In this document: piece after piece, positions 16,600 to 25,699 of the stretch
Layout of the letters: every line of letters starts with the position of its first letter
How positions within the stretch are numbered: the first letter of the stretch is position 1
Assembly (NCBI GenBank): GCA_034439915.1
Contig: JAWXBI010000178.1
Location: 1-45,437 of the forward strand
Direction of reading: 5' to 3'
From: JADJLQ01 sp034439915
Lineage (GTDB): Bacteria > Bacteroidota > Bacteroidia > Chitinophagales > Saprospiraceae
Length of the DNA stretch: 45,437 nucleotides
Made by a program: the position numbers and the translations under genes
The notes under the pieces: generated by a model
Database searches by the model: none
Told to the model about the DNA's origin: nothing
Seen by the model: only the letters and a program-made list of their open reading frames with translations

Positions 16600-17124
16600 A
16601 TGTCATCACATAAAGAAGTTATATACGGGTTGTACAATGACGAAGAAGAGTTGTTGAGCGCAGTAAAAATCGCCAATGACCAGCACCTGCCGATTATGGA
16701 TGTGTATTCTCCTTTTCCGGTGCATGGTCTGGATGGCTTATTGCACCTCAGCGAATCACGTTTGCACCAGGGTGGGTTTGTATATGGTTTTATTGGGTTA
16801 TTGACCGGTTTTTTAGGCATGACCTGGATTTTTACCAAAGACTGGCCAATCATCATTGGTGGAAAACCGTATTGGGCTGTGCCTGCATTTATTCCCATCA
16901 CGTTTGAAATGACTGTATTGTTTGCTGCCTGGGGGATGACCATCACGTTTTATATTATTTGCGGTATGGGGCCGGGTGTTACCAATCCCGTGTTGGATGA
17001 ACGTATTTCAGACGATAAATTTTGTATAGCTTTTAATAAAGCCTCGCTGGATGGAAATACCGGAAAAGTAAATGATTTTTTCAGGTCGACCGGAGCTGCT
17101 GAGGTCAATACTAAAGTGTTTTGA
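16600..17124 (+). CDS. actD: Alternative complex III subunit ActD (DUF3341)
   Basis: A 174-residue DUF3341 protein. A soluble N-terminal half (about 1-58; YGLYNDEEELLSAV, VYSPFPVHGLD) precedes two membrane segments (about 63-82 and 98-122). The motif PFPVHGL is characteristic of ActD. The subunit packs against ActC in the complex and has no cofactor. It ends three bases before the ATG of actE, indicating coupled translation. Confidence 0.93.
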   Translation: MSSHKEVIYGLYNDEEELLSAVKIANDQHLPIMDVYSPFPVHGLDGLLHLSESRLHQGGFVYGFIGLLTGFLGMTWIFTKDWPIIIGGKPYWAVPAFIPITFEMTVLFAAWGMTITFYIICGMGPGVTNPVLDERISDDKFCIAFNKASLDGNTGKVNDFFRSTGAAEVNTKVF

Positions 17125-17127
17125 GAC

Positions 17128-17925
17128 ATGATACCTAAAAACTTATCACGGATCTTTATTATAGCAGGCCTTGCGCTGGTGTTAGCCTGTTCACCGGCAG
17201 GTGGCAACCGCACCGGCCATGAGTTTATGCCGGATATGGTCCATCCGGTAGGCTACGAGGCCAACTATTACGTATTTTATTATTTTAACCGTTGGGGATC
17301 AGAAGCAGAATACAAAAAATTTGCCCTGCCCAGGGTTCCGGTGAAAGGGACTATAGCCAGAGGCTACACCGGTGAAATTGTACCAGGGACAACACCAAAT
17401 GGTTCTGTGCCCTATTATTATGCCGATACTGAGGACGAACGAGGTAGAGCAGCCACGGAAATCCTGGAGAATCCGTTCCCAATTACCGAAAAAGCCTTGG
17501 CCAATGGAAAACTGCTGTTTACCATCAATTGTGCTATTTGCCATGGTGATAAAGGAGACGGAGCTGGTTATCTCGCCCGGGATGGGGGTAAATATCCGGT
17601 AGCCCCTGCCAATTTTTTACAAGACACTTTTTATAATTCCACCAACGGAAGATATTACCATGCCATTATGTACGGCAAAAACCTGATGGGCAGCTATGCG
17701 GATAAGTTATCCTATGAAGAAAGGTGGCAGGTGATCCATTATATCCACGCCCTGCAAGCCAAGGAAAAGAAATTACAATACAACGAGAAGGAAAATACGT
17801 TCACAAGGCTGGACATTCCGGGAAGTCAGTGGGTAAAACCCGACAGCGGGACTACCCAGGAAACCAACTTGCAGGAAAAACCTAAACAGGATCCTGCACA
17901 CACCGATTCAAATCCTAAACATTGA
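17128..17925 (+). CDS. actE: Alternative complex III subunit ActE, monohaem cytochrome c lipoprotein
   Basis: A 265-residue lipoprotein. The signal peptide ends in a lipobox LVLAC with Cys21. An extended region with the ActE-typical opening (HEFMPDM, VGYEANYY, ALPRVPVKGTIARG) leads to a cytochrome c domain with CAICH at 135-139 and a probable Met ligand in YGKNLMGSYADKL near residue 193. ActE is the peripheral haem subunit that can pass electrons toward the oxidase. The C-terminal tail of about 30 residues is hydrophilic and probably disordered. Confidence 0.94.
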   Translation: MIPKNLSRIFIIAGLALVLACSPAGGNRTGHEFMPDMVHPVGYEANYYVFYYFNRWGSEAEYKKFALPRVPVKGTIARGYTGEIVPGTTPNGSVPYYYADTEDERGRAATEILENPFPITEKALANGKLLFTINCAICHGDKGDGAGYLARDGGKYPVAPANFLQDTFYNSTNGRYYHAIMYGKNLMGSYADKLSYEERWQVIHYIHALQAKEKKLQYNEKENTFTRLDIPGSQWVKPDSGTTQETNLQEKPKQDPAHTDSNPKH

Positions 17926-17942
17926 TTTATTAACCACCAGAC

Positions 17943-19409
17943 ATGGCTGATCATCATCCAATATCAACCCTTCACGCTGCCGACCGGCGGTTTGCACTGA
18001 GCCCTACTGCAAGAACAGTTTTGTTTTCCGGTCTGGGTTTGGGCGCGCTTTGTTTGTTATTGATATTTTTCAATGACGACCAATTACATACCCGGTTTTG
18101 GACCAATATTATACACAATACCGTATTCTTTACCGGAATCGCATTATTTGCCTTGTTTAAATATGCAGCCGGGGTGACCGCTCTCGGGGGATGGTTTGTA
18201 GGATTTAAACGAATATGGGAAGCATATGCTTTGTTTTTAATGGTAGGTTTAGTCCTGTTTTTGATCATAATTGGTGGATTGTATTTTGGTTACCATCACC
18301 TCTATCATTGGAATGATGCGGTGACTGCTGCGGAAGACAAAATCATCCGGGGTAAATCTGGTTTTTTAAATAAAAATTTTTATACCCTCTTTACGCTGAT
18401 CGCCATGGGTATTTGGATATTCCTGGCCAGAAAAATCAGGTCGGTATCCTTAGATGAAGATATACATGGTGATGCTTCGTTTTCACATCATATCCAATTA
18501 AGAAAATATTCTTCGATAGCACTTCCGGTCATTGGTTTTTTAAGTGCCGCTGCACTTTGGTTGTGGGTGATGTCATTGGATGCCCACTGGTATAGTACCA
18601 TGTTTGCCTGGTACAGTTCAGCCTCGCTCTATGTCTCCATGATTGCCTTGACGATCAGTGTAATTGTTTATGTCAAATCCAAGGGATATATGACAGAAGT
18701 GACCCAAGAACATTTACATGACCTGGGAAAATTTATGTTTGCATTCAGTATATTCTGGACTTACCTGTGGTTTTCACAGTATATGCTGATCTGGTATAGT
18801 AATATAGGTGAAGAAACGATCTATTACAGGGAACGATTTGATAAATACAAAGTTTTATTTTATGCCAATCTGGTCCTCAATTTTTTACTGCCTTTTTTAA
18901 TCCTGATGCGCAATGATACTAAAAGAAAGGTAGGCACCTTAATCCTGGTATCCGGATTGGTGTTTATGGGACACTGGATTGATTTTTTCCAAATGACCAA
19001 ACCGGGTCCATTGCACACTGCGCATGAACTTATGGGACACCATCAGGAAGTAGGCGATGCAGGCCACACCGAAACGATGCCCATGGCCGGTAATGATCAC
19101 GCTGCTTCAGATAGTGCATCAGCTCATGCTGACGTCCCTGCTGAAGATTCAGCCCATGCAGGTGCAGCGGCCGTTTTAGCAAAACACGATTCCCCTGCAA
19201 CGGATGGACATGGTGCTACAGCCGGACATGAAGAAGAGGCTTCCCTGTTTCAACCGGGATTTACCTTGCCCGGCTTGTTGGAAATAGGTGTACTTCTTGG
19301 CTTTATATCCGGATTTTTGTTATTTGTTTTCCGGGAAATGAGTAAAGCCTCGTTGATACCGAAAAATGATCCTTATTACTCAGAGACCTTACATCATCAT
19401 GTGTTGTAA
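17943..19409 (+). CDS. actF: Alternative complex III subunit ActF with a His/Ala-rich loop
   Basis: A 488-residue polytopic membrane protein homologous to ActC and assigned as ActF by position and by blocks such as FWTNIIHNTVFFTG, SLDAHWYSTMFAWYSSAS and TYLWFSQYMLIWYSNIGEET. Between the second-to-last and last membrane segments there is a low-complexity insert of about 75 residues (358-431, bases 19014-19238) with about eleven His and many Ala, Asp and Gly. This is much longer than a simple loop needs to be. The N-terminus also begins with a His-containing tail (MADHHP). It lies 24 bases upstream of the cox subunit II gene, consistent with an ACIII-oxidase supercomplex. Confidence 0.93.
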   Translation: MADHHPISTLHAADRRFALSPTARTVLFSGLGLGALCLLLIFFNDDQLHTRFWTNIIHNTVFFTGIALFALFKYAAGVTALGGWFVGFKRIWEAYALFLMVGLVLFLIIIGGLYFGYHHLYHWNDAVTAAEDKIIRGKSGFLNKNFYTLFTLIAMGIWIFLARKIRSVSLDEDIHGDASFSHHIQLRKYSSIALPVIGFLSAAALWLWVMSLDAHWYSTMFAWYSSASLYVSMIALTISVIVYVKSKGYMTEVTQEHLHDLGKFMFAFSIFWTYLWFSQYMLIWYSNIGEETIYYRERFDKYKVLFYANLVLNFLLPFLILMRNDTKRKVGTLILVSGLVFMGHWIDFFQMTKPGPLHTAHELMGHHQEVGDAGHTETMPMAGNDHAASDSASAHADVPAEDSAHAGAAAVLAKHDSPATDGHGATAGHEEEASLFQPGFTLPGLLEIGVLLGFISGFLLFVFREMSKASLIPKNDPYYSETLHHHVL

Positions 19410-19433
19410 ATCGATAAATTGAATTAAAATATT

Positions 19434-20933
19434 ATGACCGCTTTAGTCATTTTTGGAATCCTTGCTTTACTGGCCATCGTGGTGGTACAGATTGGGAAAT
19501 TGAGTGATCTCCGTTCCAAGATCATGGGAGAAGAAGATATCGCTTATCAGAACAACGACATCACCGGGAAATTGTTGTTGTTTTTTATGATAGGGTTTTT
19601 GGTCTTTTGTGTGATCACAGCTATCTATTATAAAAACTGGATGCTGGGTTATGGACCATTAAAATCAGCTTCCGAACATGGTGGCAGTATTGACGGTTTG
19701 TTTAATACGACGTTGTTCTTTACGGGGATCGTATTTGTAATTACCCAGATCTTATTGTTTTGGTATGCTTTTAAATACAGAAGCCAGCGAGGCAGTAAAG
19801 CGATTTATTTTCCCGGAAGTACCAAACTTGAACTCGTTTGGTCTATAGTACCTTCCATTGTACTAGTCATCCTGGTAGCCAATGGTTTAATTGCCTGGAA
19901 TGACATCATGGCCGACACTACTCCGGAAGACAATGCCCTGGAGATTGAAGCAACCGGTTACCAATTTGCCTGGAATATCAGGTATCCCGGCCCCGATGGA
20001 GAATTAGGGACAAAAAATTTCAAAAAAATCACCGGATTAAATGGCCTCGGTCAGGACTGGACCGATGTCAAAAACCTGGATGATTTTAATGCAGACGAAA
20101 TCGTTTTACCCGTGGGTAAAAAAGTAAGAGTCAGGATCAACGCCAAAGATGTGCTCCATAATTTTTATCTTCCTCATTTCAGGGTAAAAATGGATGCGGT
20201 ACCCGGGTTGCCAACCTATTTCGTTTTTACACCGATTAAAACCACCGAAGAGTTCAGAGAAGGATTAAGACAATATAAAGAATATCATGCACCAAGTGAT
20301 GCCAACGATCCGACCAGTGAACCTATGTGGAAAACATTTAATTATGAGTTGGCCTGTGCCGAATTGTGCGGTATCGGACATTATTCTATGAGAAGATTGG
20401 TGCGCATTGTATCGCAGCAAGAATATGAAGCCTGGCTGGCCACTCAAAAATCAACCTACTTGTCTTCTATCCGCAATACGGAGGAAGATCCATTTAAAGG
20501 ACAGATACTCAACGTTGAAGTTCAGGAAAGGCGCTCTCGTTTTTTTACCGAAGTGGATAAATTACTCAAAGTTGACAGTCTGACCGCTAAGCAACCTCTA
20601 AACCTTGAATATATCCAGTTTGAAGCCGGAAGTGATAAACTTACCCCGGATTCCAAATACGAACTTGATAACCTCATTGAATTACTGGTCAACAATTCTT
20701 CCATGACAGTTGAATTGAGCGGACATACCGACAACACCGGAGACCCAGCTACCAATCTTGAATTATCTTCTAAAAGGGCCCAGGCCGTTAATGAATACCT
20801 GGTTAGTCGCGGCATTAGTGCTGCCCGTCTTAAACCAATAGGTTACGGACAGACCAGACCGATTGAAACCAATGATACAGAAGCCGGAAGACAAAAAAAC
20901 CGGAGGACTGAATTAAGAATTTTATCTAAATAA
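19434..20933 (+). CDS. Cytochrome c oxidase subunit II with C-terminal OmpA-like peptidoglycan-binding domain
   Basis: A 499-residue fusion in one uninterrupted frame. Four hydrophobic segments lie at about 3-20, 48-66, 89-112 and 134-154. A cupredoxin domain follows with a complete CuA site: His242, Cys308, Glu310, Cys312, His316 and Met319. After a charged linker (about 345-385) comes an OmpA_C/MotB-type domain from residue 389 to the end (bases 20598-20930). It opens with the family strand LEYIQFEAGSDKLTP, has the HTDNTG block with Asp433 and the LSSKRAQAV helix with Arg448, and ends with QNRRTELR-like KNRRTELRILSK. Asp433 and Arg448 are 15 apart, the spacing of the diaminopimelate-binding Asp271/Arg286 pair of Acinetobacter OmpA. 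The prediction is an active subunit II tethered to peptidoglycan. Confidence 0.95.
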   Translation: MTALVIFGILALLAIVVVQIGKLSDLRSKIMGEEDIAYQNNDITGKLLLFFMIGFLVFCVITAIYYKNWMLGYGPLKSASEHGGSIDGLFNTTLFFTGIVFVITQILLFWYAFKYRSQRGSKAIYFPGSTKLELVWSIVPSIVLVILVANGLIAWNDIMADTTPEDNALEIEATGYQFAWNIRYPGPDGELGTKNFKKITGLNGLGQDWTDVKNLDDFNADEIVLPVGKKVRVRINAKDVLHNFYLPHFRVKMDAVPGLPTYFVFTPIKTTEEFREGLRQYKEYHAPSDANDPTSEPMWKTFNYELACAELCGIGHYSMRRLVRIVSQQEYEAWLATQKSTYLSSIRNTEEDPFKGQILNVEVQERRSRFFTEVDKLLKVDSLTAKQPLNLEYIQFEAGSDKLTPDSKYELDNLIELLVNNSSMTVELSGHTDNTGDPATNLELSSKRAQAVNEYLVSRGISAARLKPIGYGQTRPIETNDTEAGRQKNRRTELRILSK

Positions 20934-20952
20934 AAAAATAACCTTCAACCCA

Positions 20953-22815
20953 ATGGCAGAAGTATTGGATAAGCAAGACCACCTTCCTGATGTAGATCAA
21001 CTGATCCGCGAACAAGGATTTGACGATCATTTTCATGAGCACCATGAAGGTGATAAATATCAGTCCGGGTTTATCAGCAAATATATTTTCAGCATGGACC
21101 ACAAAATCATTGCCAGGCAATTCCTGATCACAGGAATGATCTGGGCGGTGATCGGTGGTTTGATGTCTTTGATTTTCCGGTTACAGCTCGGTTTTCCCGC
21201 TGAAAACTATGCCTGGTTGAAACCCATTTTGGGACGTTGGATTACAATAAGTGATGCAGGAATGGGCAGTATAAGCCCTGAATTTTATTACGCTATGGTT
21301 ACCATGCACGGTACGATTATTGTGTTCTTTGTATTGACAGCTGGGTTGAGCGGTACATTTAGTAATCTGTTGATTCCACTTCAGGTAGGGGCGCGGGACA
21401 TGGCCTCACCATTTTTGAATATGTTGTCCTATTGGTTTTTCTTTTTATCCGGCATGGTCATGTTGTTTTCTTTGTTTCTAAGCACGGGACCATTTTCCGG
21501 AGGCTGGACAGCATATCCTCCTCTTAGCGCTCTGCCTCAGGCTTCGGATGGCTCAGGCACCGGTATGACCATGTGGCTCGTCAGTCTTACGTTGTTTGTG
21601 GTCTCGGTACTCTTAGGAGGCATCAACTATATAACGACCATCCTGAATTTAAGAACCAAAGGAATGAGTATGTGGAAATTGCCCCTTCCGATATGGGCCT
21701 TTTTTACAACAGCAGTGCTTGGATTATTGTCCTTCCCGGTATTGGTATCGGGTTTTTTATTGTTATTTTTTGACAGAGGTTTGGGAACGAGCTTTTATTT
21801 GAGCGAAATTTTTATTGGAGGTAAGGCCCTGGATTTTGCAGGTGGAAGCCCTGTTTTATATCAGCATCTGTTTTGGTTTTTAGGGCACCCGGAGGTGTAT
21901 ATCATTATCCTTCCCGCAATGGGGATTGTATCAGAGGTGCTTTCCGTCCATAGCAGGCGCCCCATATTCGGTTACCGGTTTATGGTATATTCCATCCTGG
22001 CAATCGGTTTTCTTTCATTTATAGTATGGGCACATCACATGTTTATGTCCGGGGTAAACCCATTTATCTCTAATTTTTTCGTAATTTTTACTTTGATTAT
22101 AGCCGTTCCATCTGCAGTAAAAGTATTCAACTGGCTGACTACGTTATATAAAGGGAATATACGGTTGAATTCGGCTTGTTTATACGGGATCGGGTTCGTC
22201 AGTATGTTTATTTCAGGTGGGCTTACCGGGATATTTTTAGGAAATTCCGCAATCGATGTTCAGCAACACGATACCTATTTTGTTGTGGCCCACTTTCATA
22301 TCGTTATGGGAATAGCAGCGATGTTTGGAATGTTTGCAGGTGTATATCATTGGTTCCCAAAAATGTTTGGCCGGTTTATGAATGAAACCCTGGGAAAAAT
22401 CCACTTTTGGGGTACGATCATCGGTGCGTATGCCATTTTCTGGCCTATGCACTATATCGGAATGGCAGGGGTCCCCAGGCGATATTACCGGTTTGATACG
22501 TTTGAAGCCTTTAAACATTTTGGAACGATCAACAAGTTTATGACGATTGCTGCTATTGTGGTCTTTGCCTGTCAGCTCTTGTTTATCATCAATTTTTTCT
22601 ACAGCATCTGGAAAGGTAAAAAAGCCGTCAACCGCAATCCCTATGGAGCCAATACGCTGGAATGGACAACTGAAACCATGATACCTGCACATGGAAACTG
22701 GGTTGGCAATATCCCAACGGTTCATCGTTGGGCTTATGATTACAATAAAGATGAACGTGAATTTATTCCTCAGTATGTGCCCATGGGGCCTGAAGAAAAG
22801 GATGAATCCCACTAA
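20953..22815 (+). CDS. ctaD: Cytochrome c oxidase subunit I, aa3 type
   Basis: A 620-residue haem-copper oxidase catalytic subunit with about twelve membrane segments. Haem a ligand candidate His119 is in TMHGTIIVFF, and His449 lies in VAHFHIVM. CuB ligands are His312 in GHPEVY and the pair His361/His362. His447 is the haem a3 ligand, and Tyr316 is the His-Tyr cross-link residue. Glu314 in GHPEVY corresponds to the D-channel glutamate, placing it in family A1 rather than in the YSHP (A2) group. The cytoplasmic N-terminus is extended and His-rich (about residues 10-35). It reduces O2 to water and pumps protons. It follows the subunit II gene after 19 bases. Confidence 0.97.
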   Translation: MAEVLDKQDHLPDVDQLIREQGFDDHFHEHHEGDKYQSGFISKYIFSMDHKIIARQFLITGMIWAVIGGLMSLIFRLQLGFPAENYAWLKPILGRWITISDAGMGSISPEFYYAMVTMHGTIIVFFVLTAGLSGTFSNLLIPLQVGARDMASPFLNMLSYWFFFLSGMVMLFSLFLSTGPFSGGWTAYPPLSALPQASDGSGTGMTMWLVSLTLFVVSVLLGGINYITTILNLRTKGMSMWKLPLPIWAFFTTAVLGLLSFPVLVSGFLLLFFDRGLGTSFYLSEIFIGGKALDFAGGSPVLYQHLFWFLGHPEVYIIILPAMGIVSEVLSVHSRRPIFGYRFMVYSILAIGFLSFIVWAHHMFMSGVNPFISNFFVIFTLIIAVPSAVKVFNWLTTLYKGNIRLNSACLYGIGFVSMFISGGLTGIFLGNSAIDVQQHDTYFVVAHFHIVMGIAAMFGMFAGVYHWFPKMFGRFMNETLGKIHFWGTIIGAYAIFWPMHYIGMAGVPRRYYRFDTFEAFKHFGTINKFMTIAAIVVFACQLLFIINFFYSIWKGKKAVNRNPYGANTLEWTTETMIPAHGNWVGNIPTVHRWAYDYNKDEREFIPQYVPMGPEEKDESH

Positions 22816-22835
22816 CCGTTTTGAGTCGAATAGAA

Positions 22836-23747
22836 ATGAATAACAAGATTCAAAAGGCTACTTACCTCCCCTTATGGTTCAGTAACGTTACTGCCAAAGT
22901 GGATGATTTGAAACAACTCGTCAAATTCGGATTGACTTTTTTTGTAGTAATTAGTGCTTTAGTTGGTTATTTGCTGGCAGCTCAGGGGCAAATTCAGTTG
23001 TTGCAACTGTTGTATTTAACCTTAGGTGGTTTTCTCATTACCGGTTCAGCCAACACCCTTAATCAAATTATAGAAAAAGACTATGATGCATTGATGATCA
23101 GAACCGCCAAAAGGCCTTTACCTGCCGGCAGAATGGAAGTGACTGAAGCTATAATATGGGCTGGCATAATGGGTATTTCAGGTATCCTGTTTCTAGCGCT
23201 TTTCAATTTGATCACCGCGGTATTGGGAGCTGCTTCCCTTATTCTTTATGCGTTTATTTACACGCCGTTGAAACGCATCACGCCGTTATCGGTAGCTGTA
23301 GGAGCTATCCCCGGTGCCTTACCGGCAGTGATAGGTTGTTTTGCCGTGGAAGGCAGGGTTTCGATCCTGGCCCTTGCTTTGTTTGGAATACAGTTTTTCT
23401 GGCAATTCCCGCATTTTTGGTCGATTGGCTGGTTGGGTTTTGATGAATATAAAAAGGCAGGGTTCAACATCATGCCACTGCCTTCAAAAGAAAGGGATCA
23501 CAGCATTGGGATGTACAGTCTGATCTATGCCTTGTTTCTTATACCCATCAGCCTTTTGTTTGTTTTTTACCCCAAAGTAAGTAGCTGGGCGATCGGAGCT
23601 CTATGTATATCGGCTTTAGGATATGCATTTGCAGCATGGGGTTTATTTAAATACAATGACCAGTACCATGCCCGTCGGTTGTTGTTTGCCTCGTTATTTT
23701 ATCTTCCATTGATTCAAATCATTTTATTGATCGATAAATGGCTATAA
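22836..23747 (+). CDS. ctaB: Protoheme IX farnesyltransferase (haem O synthase)
   Basis: A 303-residue UbiA-family membrane prenyltransferase from the ATG at 22836; a TTG at 22821 would add five residues. It attaches a farnesyl group to haem B to make haem O, precursor of the haem A in subunit I. The first Asp-rich motif lies in NQIIEKDYDALMIRTAKRPLP, the second in the region around GFDEYKKAGFNIMP, with the family block FWQFPHFWSIGW just before it. About eight or nine membrane segments are visible. It overlaps the next gene by 10 bases. No ctaA (haem A synthase) is in the window, so the last haem A step must be encoded elsewhere. Confidence 0.95.
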   Translation: MNNKIQKATYLPLWFSNVTAKVDDLKQLVKFGLTFFVVISALVGYLLAAQGQIQLLQLLYLTLGGFLITGSANTLNQIIEKDYDALMIRTAKRPLPAGRMEVTEAIIWAGIMGISGILFLALFNLITAVLGAASLILYAFIYTPLKRITPLSVAVGAIPGALPAVIGCFAVEGRVSILALALFGIQFFWQFPHFWSIGWLGFDEYKKAGFNIMPLPSKERDHSIGMYSLIYALFLIPISLLFVFYPKVSSWAIGALCISALGYAFAAWGLFKYNDQYHARRLLFASLFYLPLIQIILLIDKWL

Positions 23748-24316
23748 CCCCAATAAATTCGATTAACCGATTTGGCATACATCCTCAAAAGTTTGCCTTA
23801 TGGGCTGCATTAGCCAGCATCACCATGATGTTTGCCTCACTCACTAGTGCTTATGTGGTGCGAAGGGGAGCGGGCAACTGGTTGGAATACAAACTGCCTC
23901 AATTGTTTTTTCTTTCAACCGTGGTGTTATTGATTTCCAGCCTGACACTGCACCTTTCTTATACCTCCTACAAGAAAGGAGAAGAAACCCGGTACAAAGG
24001 CTTTTTATTGTTAACGATGTTGCTAGGAATGGCTTTTGCCGTCTTACAATACCAGGGCTGGTTGACTTTATATGGTTATGGAATTGAAATGAAAGGCAAC
24101 CCTTCGGGTTCGTTTTTTTATGCAATTTCCGGCATCCATCTGGTCCACATTTTAGGAGGACTGGCAGCACTCATCACCGCTTTAGTGCACGCCTACGGAT
24201 TGCCATTTAAAGTCACCGAAAAACGCCGGCACCGGTTCGAATTGGTTTGCCACTACTGGCATTTTGTAGATATTCTATGGGTTTACCTTTTGTCATTTAT
24301 GATTATTCAACAATAA
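23738..24316 (+). CDS. Cytochrome c oxidase subunit III (short form)
   Basis: A 192-residue protein with five hydrophobic segments and the subunit III signatures SAYVVRRGAGNW, SGIHLVHILGGLAAL and CHYWHFVDILWVYLL. Subunit III lacks cofactors and stabilises proton pumping by subunit I. This is the first of two adjacent subunit III paralogues, an arrangement usual in Bacteroidota. Its start overlaps the end of ctaB by 10 bases, so translation is probably coupled. Confidence 0.92.
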   Translation: MAITPINSINRFGIHPQKFALWAALASITMMFASLTSAYVVRRGAGNWLEYKLPQLFFLSTVVLLISSLTLHLSYTSYKKGEETRYKGFLLLTMLLGMAFAVLQYQGWLTLYGYGIEMKGNPSGSFFYAISGIHLVHILGGLAALITALVHAYGLPFKVTEKRRHRFELVCHYWHFVDILWVYLLSFMIIQQ

Positions 24317-24335
24317 TTTATTCAAAACAGGATTC

Positions 24336-25211
24336 ATGACCACTGATACGATCAAACACGAAGTGCATTCCGACCATCATCCTGCAGATGGCCAAAATTT
24401 ATGGGGTGGGGGCAAAGAACCATTTAAAGCGAGTTATGGTAAACTCATGATGTGGTATTTTTTAATCTCGGATGCGTTTACTTTTTCAGGATTTCTGATT
24501 TCTTATGGTGCGCTCCGGTTTAGTATGCCTACCTGGCCATTACCAGACCATGTATTTGAGTCTATACCGTTTTATACCGGAAAAGCTCCCCTGATTTTCG
24601 TTACGTTTATGACCTTTGTATTGATCATCAGTTCGGTGACCATGGTACGGGCGGTTCAGGAAGGGCATCGTGAAAATAGGAAAGGTGTTGTTTTCTGGAT
24701 GATCCTGACCATATTGGGTGGGCTGACTTTCCTGGGTTGCCAGGCCTGGGAATGGACAACCCTGATTAAAAAGGAAAACGTTACGCTGACCCGCAATCCC
24801 TTTAGCCGTCATATGGAAAATGGGGTCTATCTCGCCGCAGATGGTTCTGTGGCAATGAAGGATGGCAATGAAGAAACTATAAAAGCAGGCGACTCCTATC
24901 TGATCCATAAACATGATGAAGCGTGGGATCTCAGAAAATACCGGGTGACAGAAGGCCAGGATGCCGGAGTAGTCAAACAACTGTCTTTCGGGCCAAAAGC
25001 ATTTGGTGCTTTGTTTTTCTTTATCACGGGATTTCACGGATTTCACGTGTTTTCCGGAGTGGTGTTTTTGGCGATCATTGCCATCAACGCGGCCAGTGGG
25101 GTGTATACCGCGAGAAAAAATGGATATGAAATGATAGAAAAAATCGGGTTATACTGGCACTTTGTAGACTTAGTATGGGTGTTTGTATTTCTTGTATTCT
25201 ATTTGTTGTAA
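24336..25211 (+). CDS. Cytochrome c oxidase subunit III (long form with extramembrane insert)
   Basis: A 291-residue subunit III paralogue with about five membrane segments and the C-terminal signatures FFITGFHGFHVFSGV and LYWHFVDLVWVFVFL. Between the third segment and the FHGFH helix there is a hydrophilic insert of about 75 residues (about 148-222, containing NPFSRHMENG and SYLIHKHDEAWDLR), which would form a small domain outside the membrane. The N-terminal tail is His-rich (KHEVHSDHHPADG). Two non-identical subunit III chains presumably coexist in the oxidase or in the supercomplex with ACIII. Confidence 0.92.
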   Translation: MTTDTIKHEVHSDHHPADGQNLWGGGKEPFKASYGKLMMWYFLISDAFTFSGFLISYGALRFSMPTWPLPDHVFESIPFYTGKAPLIFVTFMTFVLIISSVTMVRAVQEGHRENRKGVVFWMILTILGGLTFLGCQAWEWTTLIKKENVTLTRNPFSRHMENGVYLAADGSVAMKDGNEETIKAGDSYLIHKHDEAWDLRKYRVTEGQDAGVVKQLSFGPKAFGALFFFITGFHGFHVFSGVVFLAIIAINAASGVYTARKNGYEMIEKIGLYWHFVDLVWVFVFLVFYLL

Positions 25212-25258
25212 ATTTTCCACGGACTATTATCACATGATCAATCAGAAATAAATAATAT

Positions 25259-25684
25259 ATGTCAGCACATCTTAGTTACGAAGAAAGCAAAAAGCTTGTA
25301 TTTAAAGGCCTGATTCTGCTCGGGGTGATTACCCTGATAGAGGTGTTTATTGCATTGATAGGTAATGGACATATCATTTCAGGATTCCGTTTGCCAAAAT
25401 ACATTATGTACCCGATGATGATTGGGTTCAGTATGTATAAGGCCTATTTTATTGTTTATGAATTTATGCACATGCGTTATGAGGTCAAATCCCTGGCAAT
25501 GGCTGTGCTGTTACCGATGACTTTGTTGATCTGGGCTATGATTGCCTTTTTTAGTGAAGGGAACAAATGGTTTGATTATAAAAACTATGTGAGGACCAAA
25601 AATAAGGTAGAGGTAAAAACATCCATTCAGCCCCAGGGAGCAGTCAAGCCCTCCACAACCTATGAAATCCAGGATGTGCATTAA
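25259..25684 (+). CDS. Cytochrome c oxidase subunit IV (prokaryotic type)
   Basis: A 141-residue protein with three hydrophobic segments (about 13-33, 44-65 and 74-93), in the operon position of the small subunit IV/CyoD-like protein. The middle block SMYKAYFIVYEFMHMRYE matches the family. The role is structural, aiding assembly of subunits I and III. The hydrophilic C-terminal 40 residues are probably disordered. The assignment rests on topology, size and position. Confidence 0.85.
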   Translation: MSAHLSYEESKKLVFKGLILLGVITLIEVFIALIGNGHIISGFRLPKYIMYPMMIGFSMYKAYFIVYEFMHMRYEVKSLAMAVLLPMTLLIWAMIAFFSEGNKWFDYKNYVRTKNKVEVKTSIQPQGAVKPSTTYEIQDVH

Positions 25685-25699
25685 ATCAAAACCAAGCCC

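Noticed and set aside
22237..22812. 191-codon open frame on the minus strand inside subunit I
   Set aside because: It is antisense to ctaD catalytic helices; the frame is open because of the codon pattern of the real gene.
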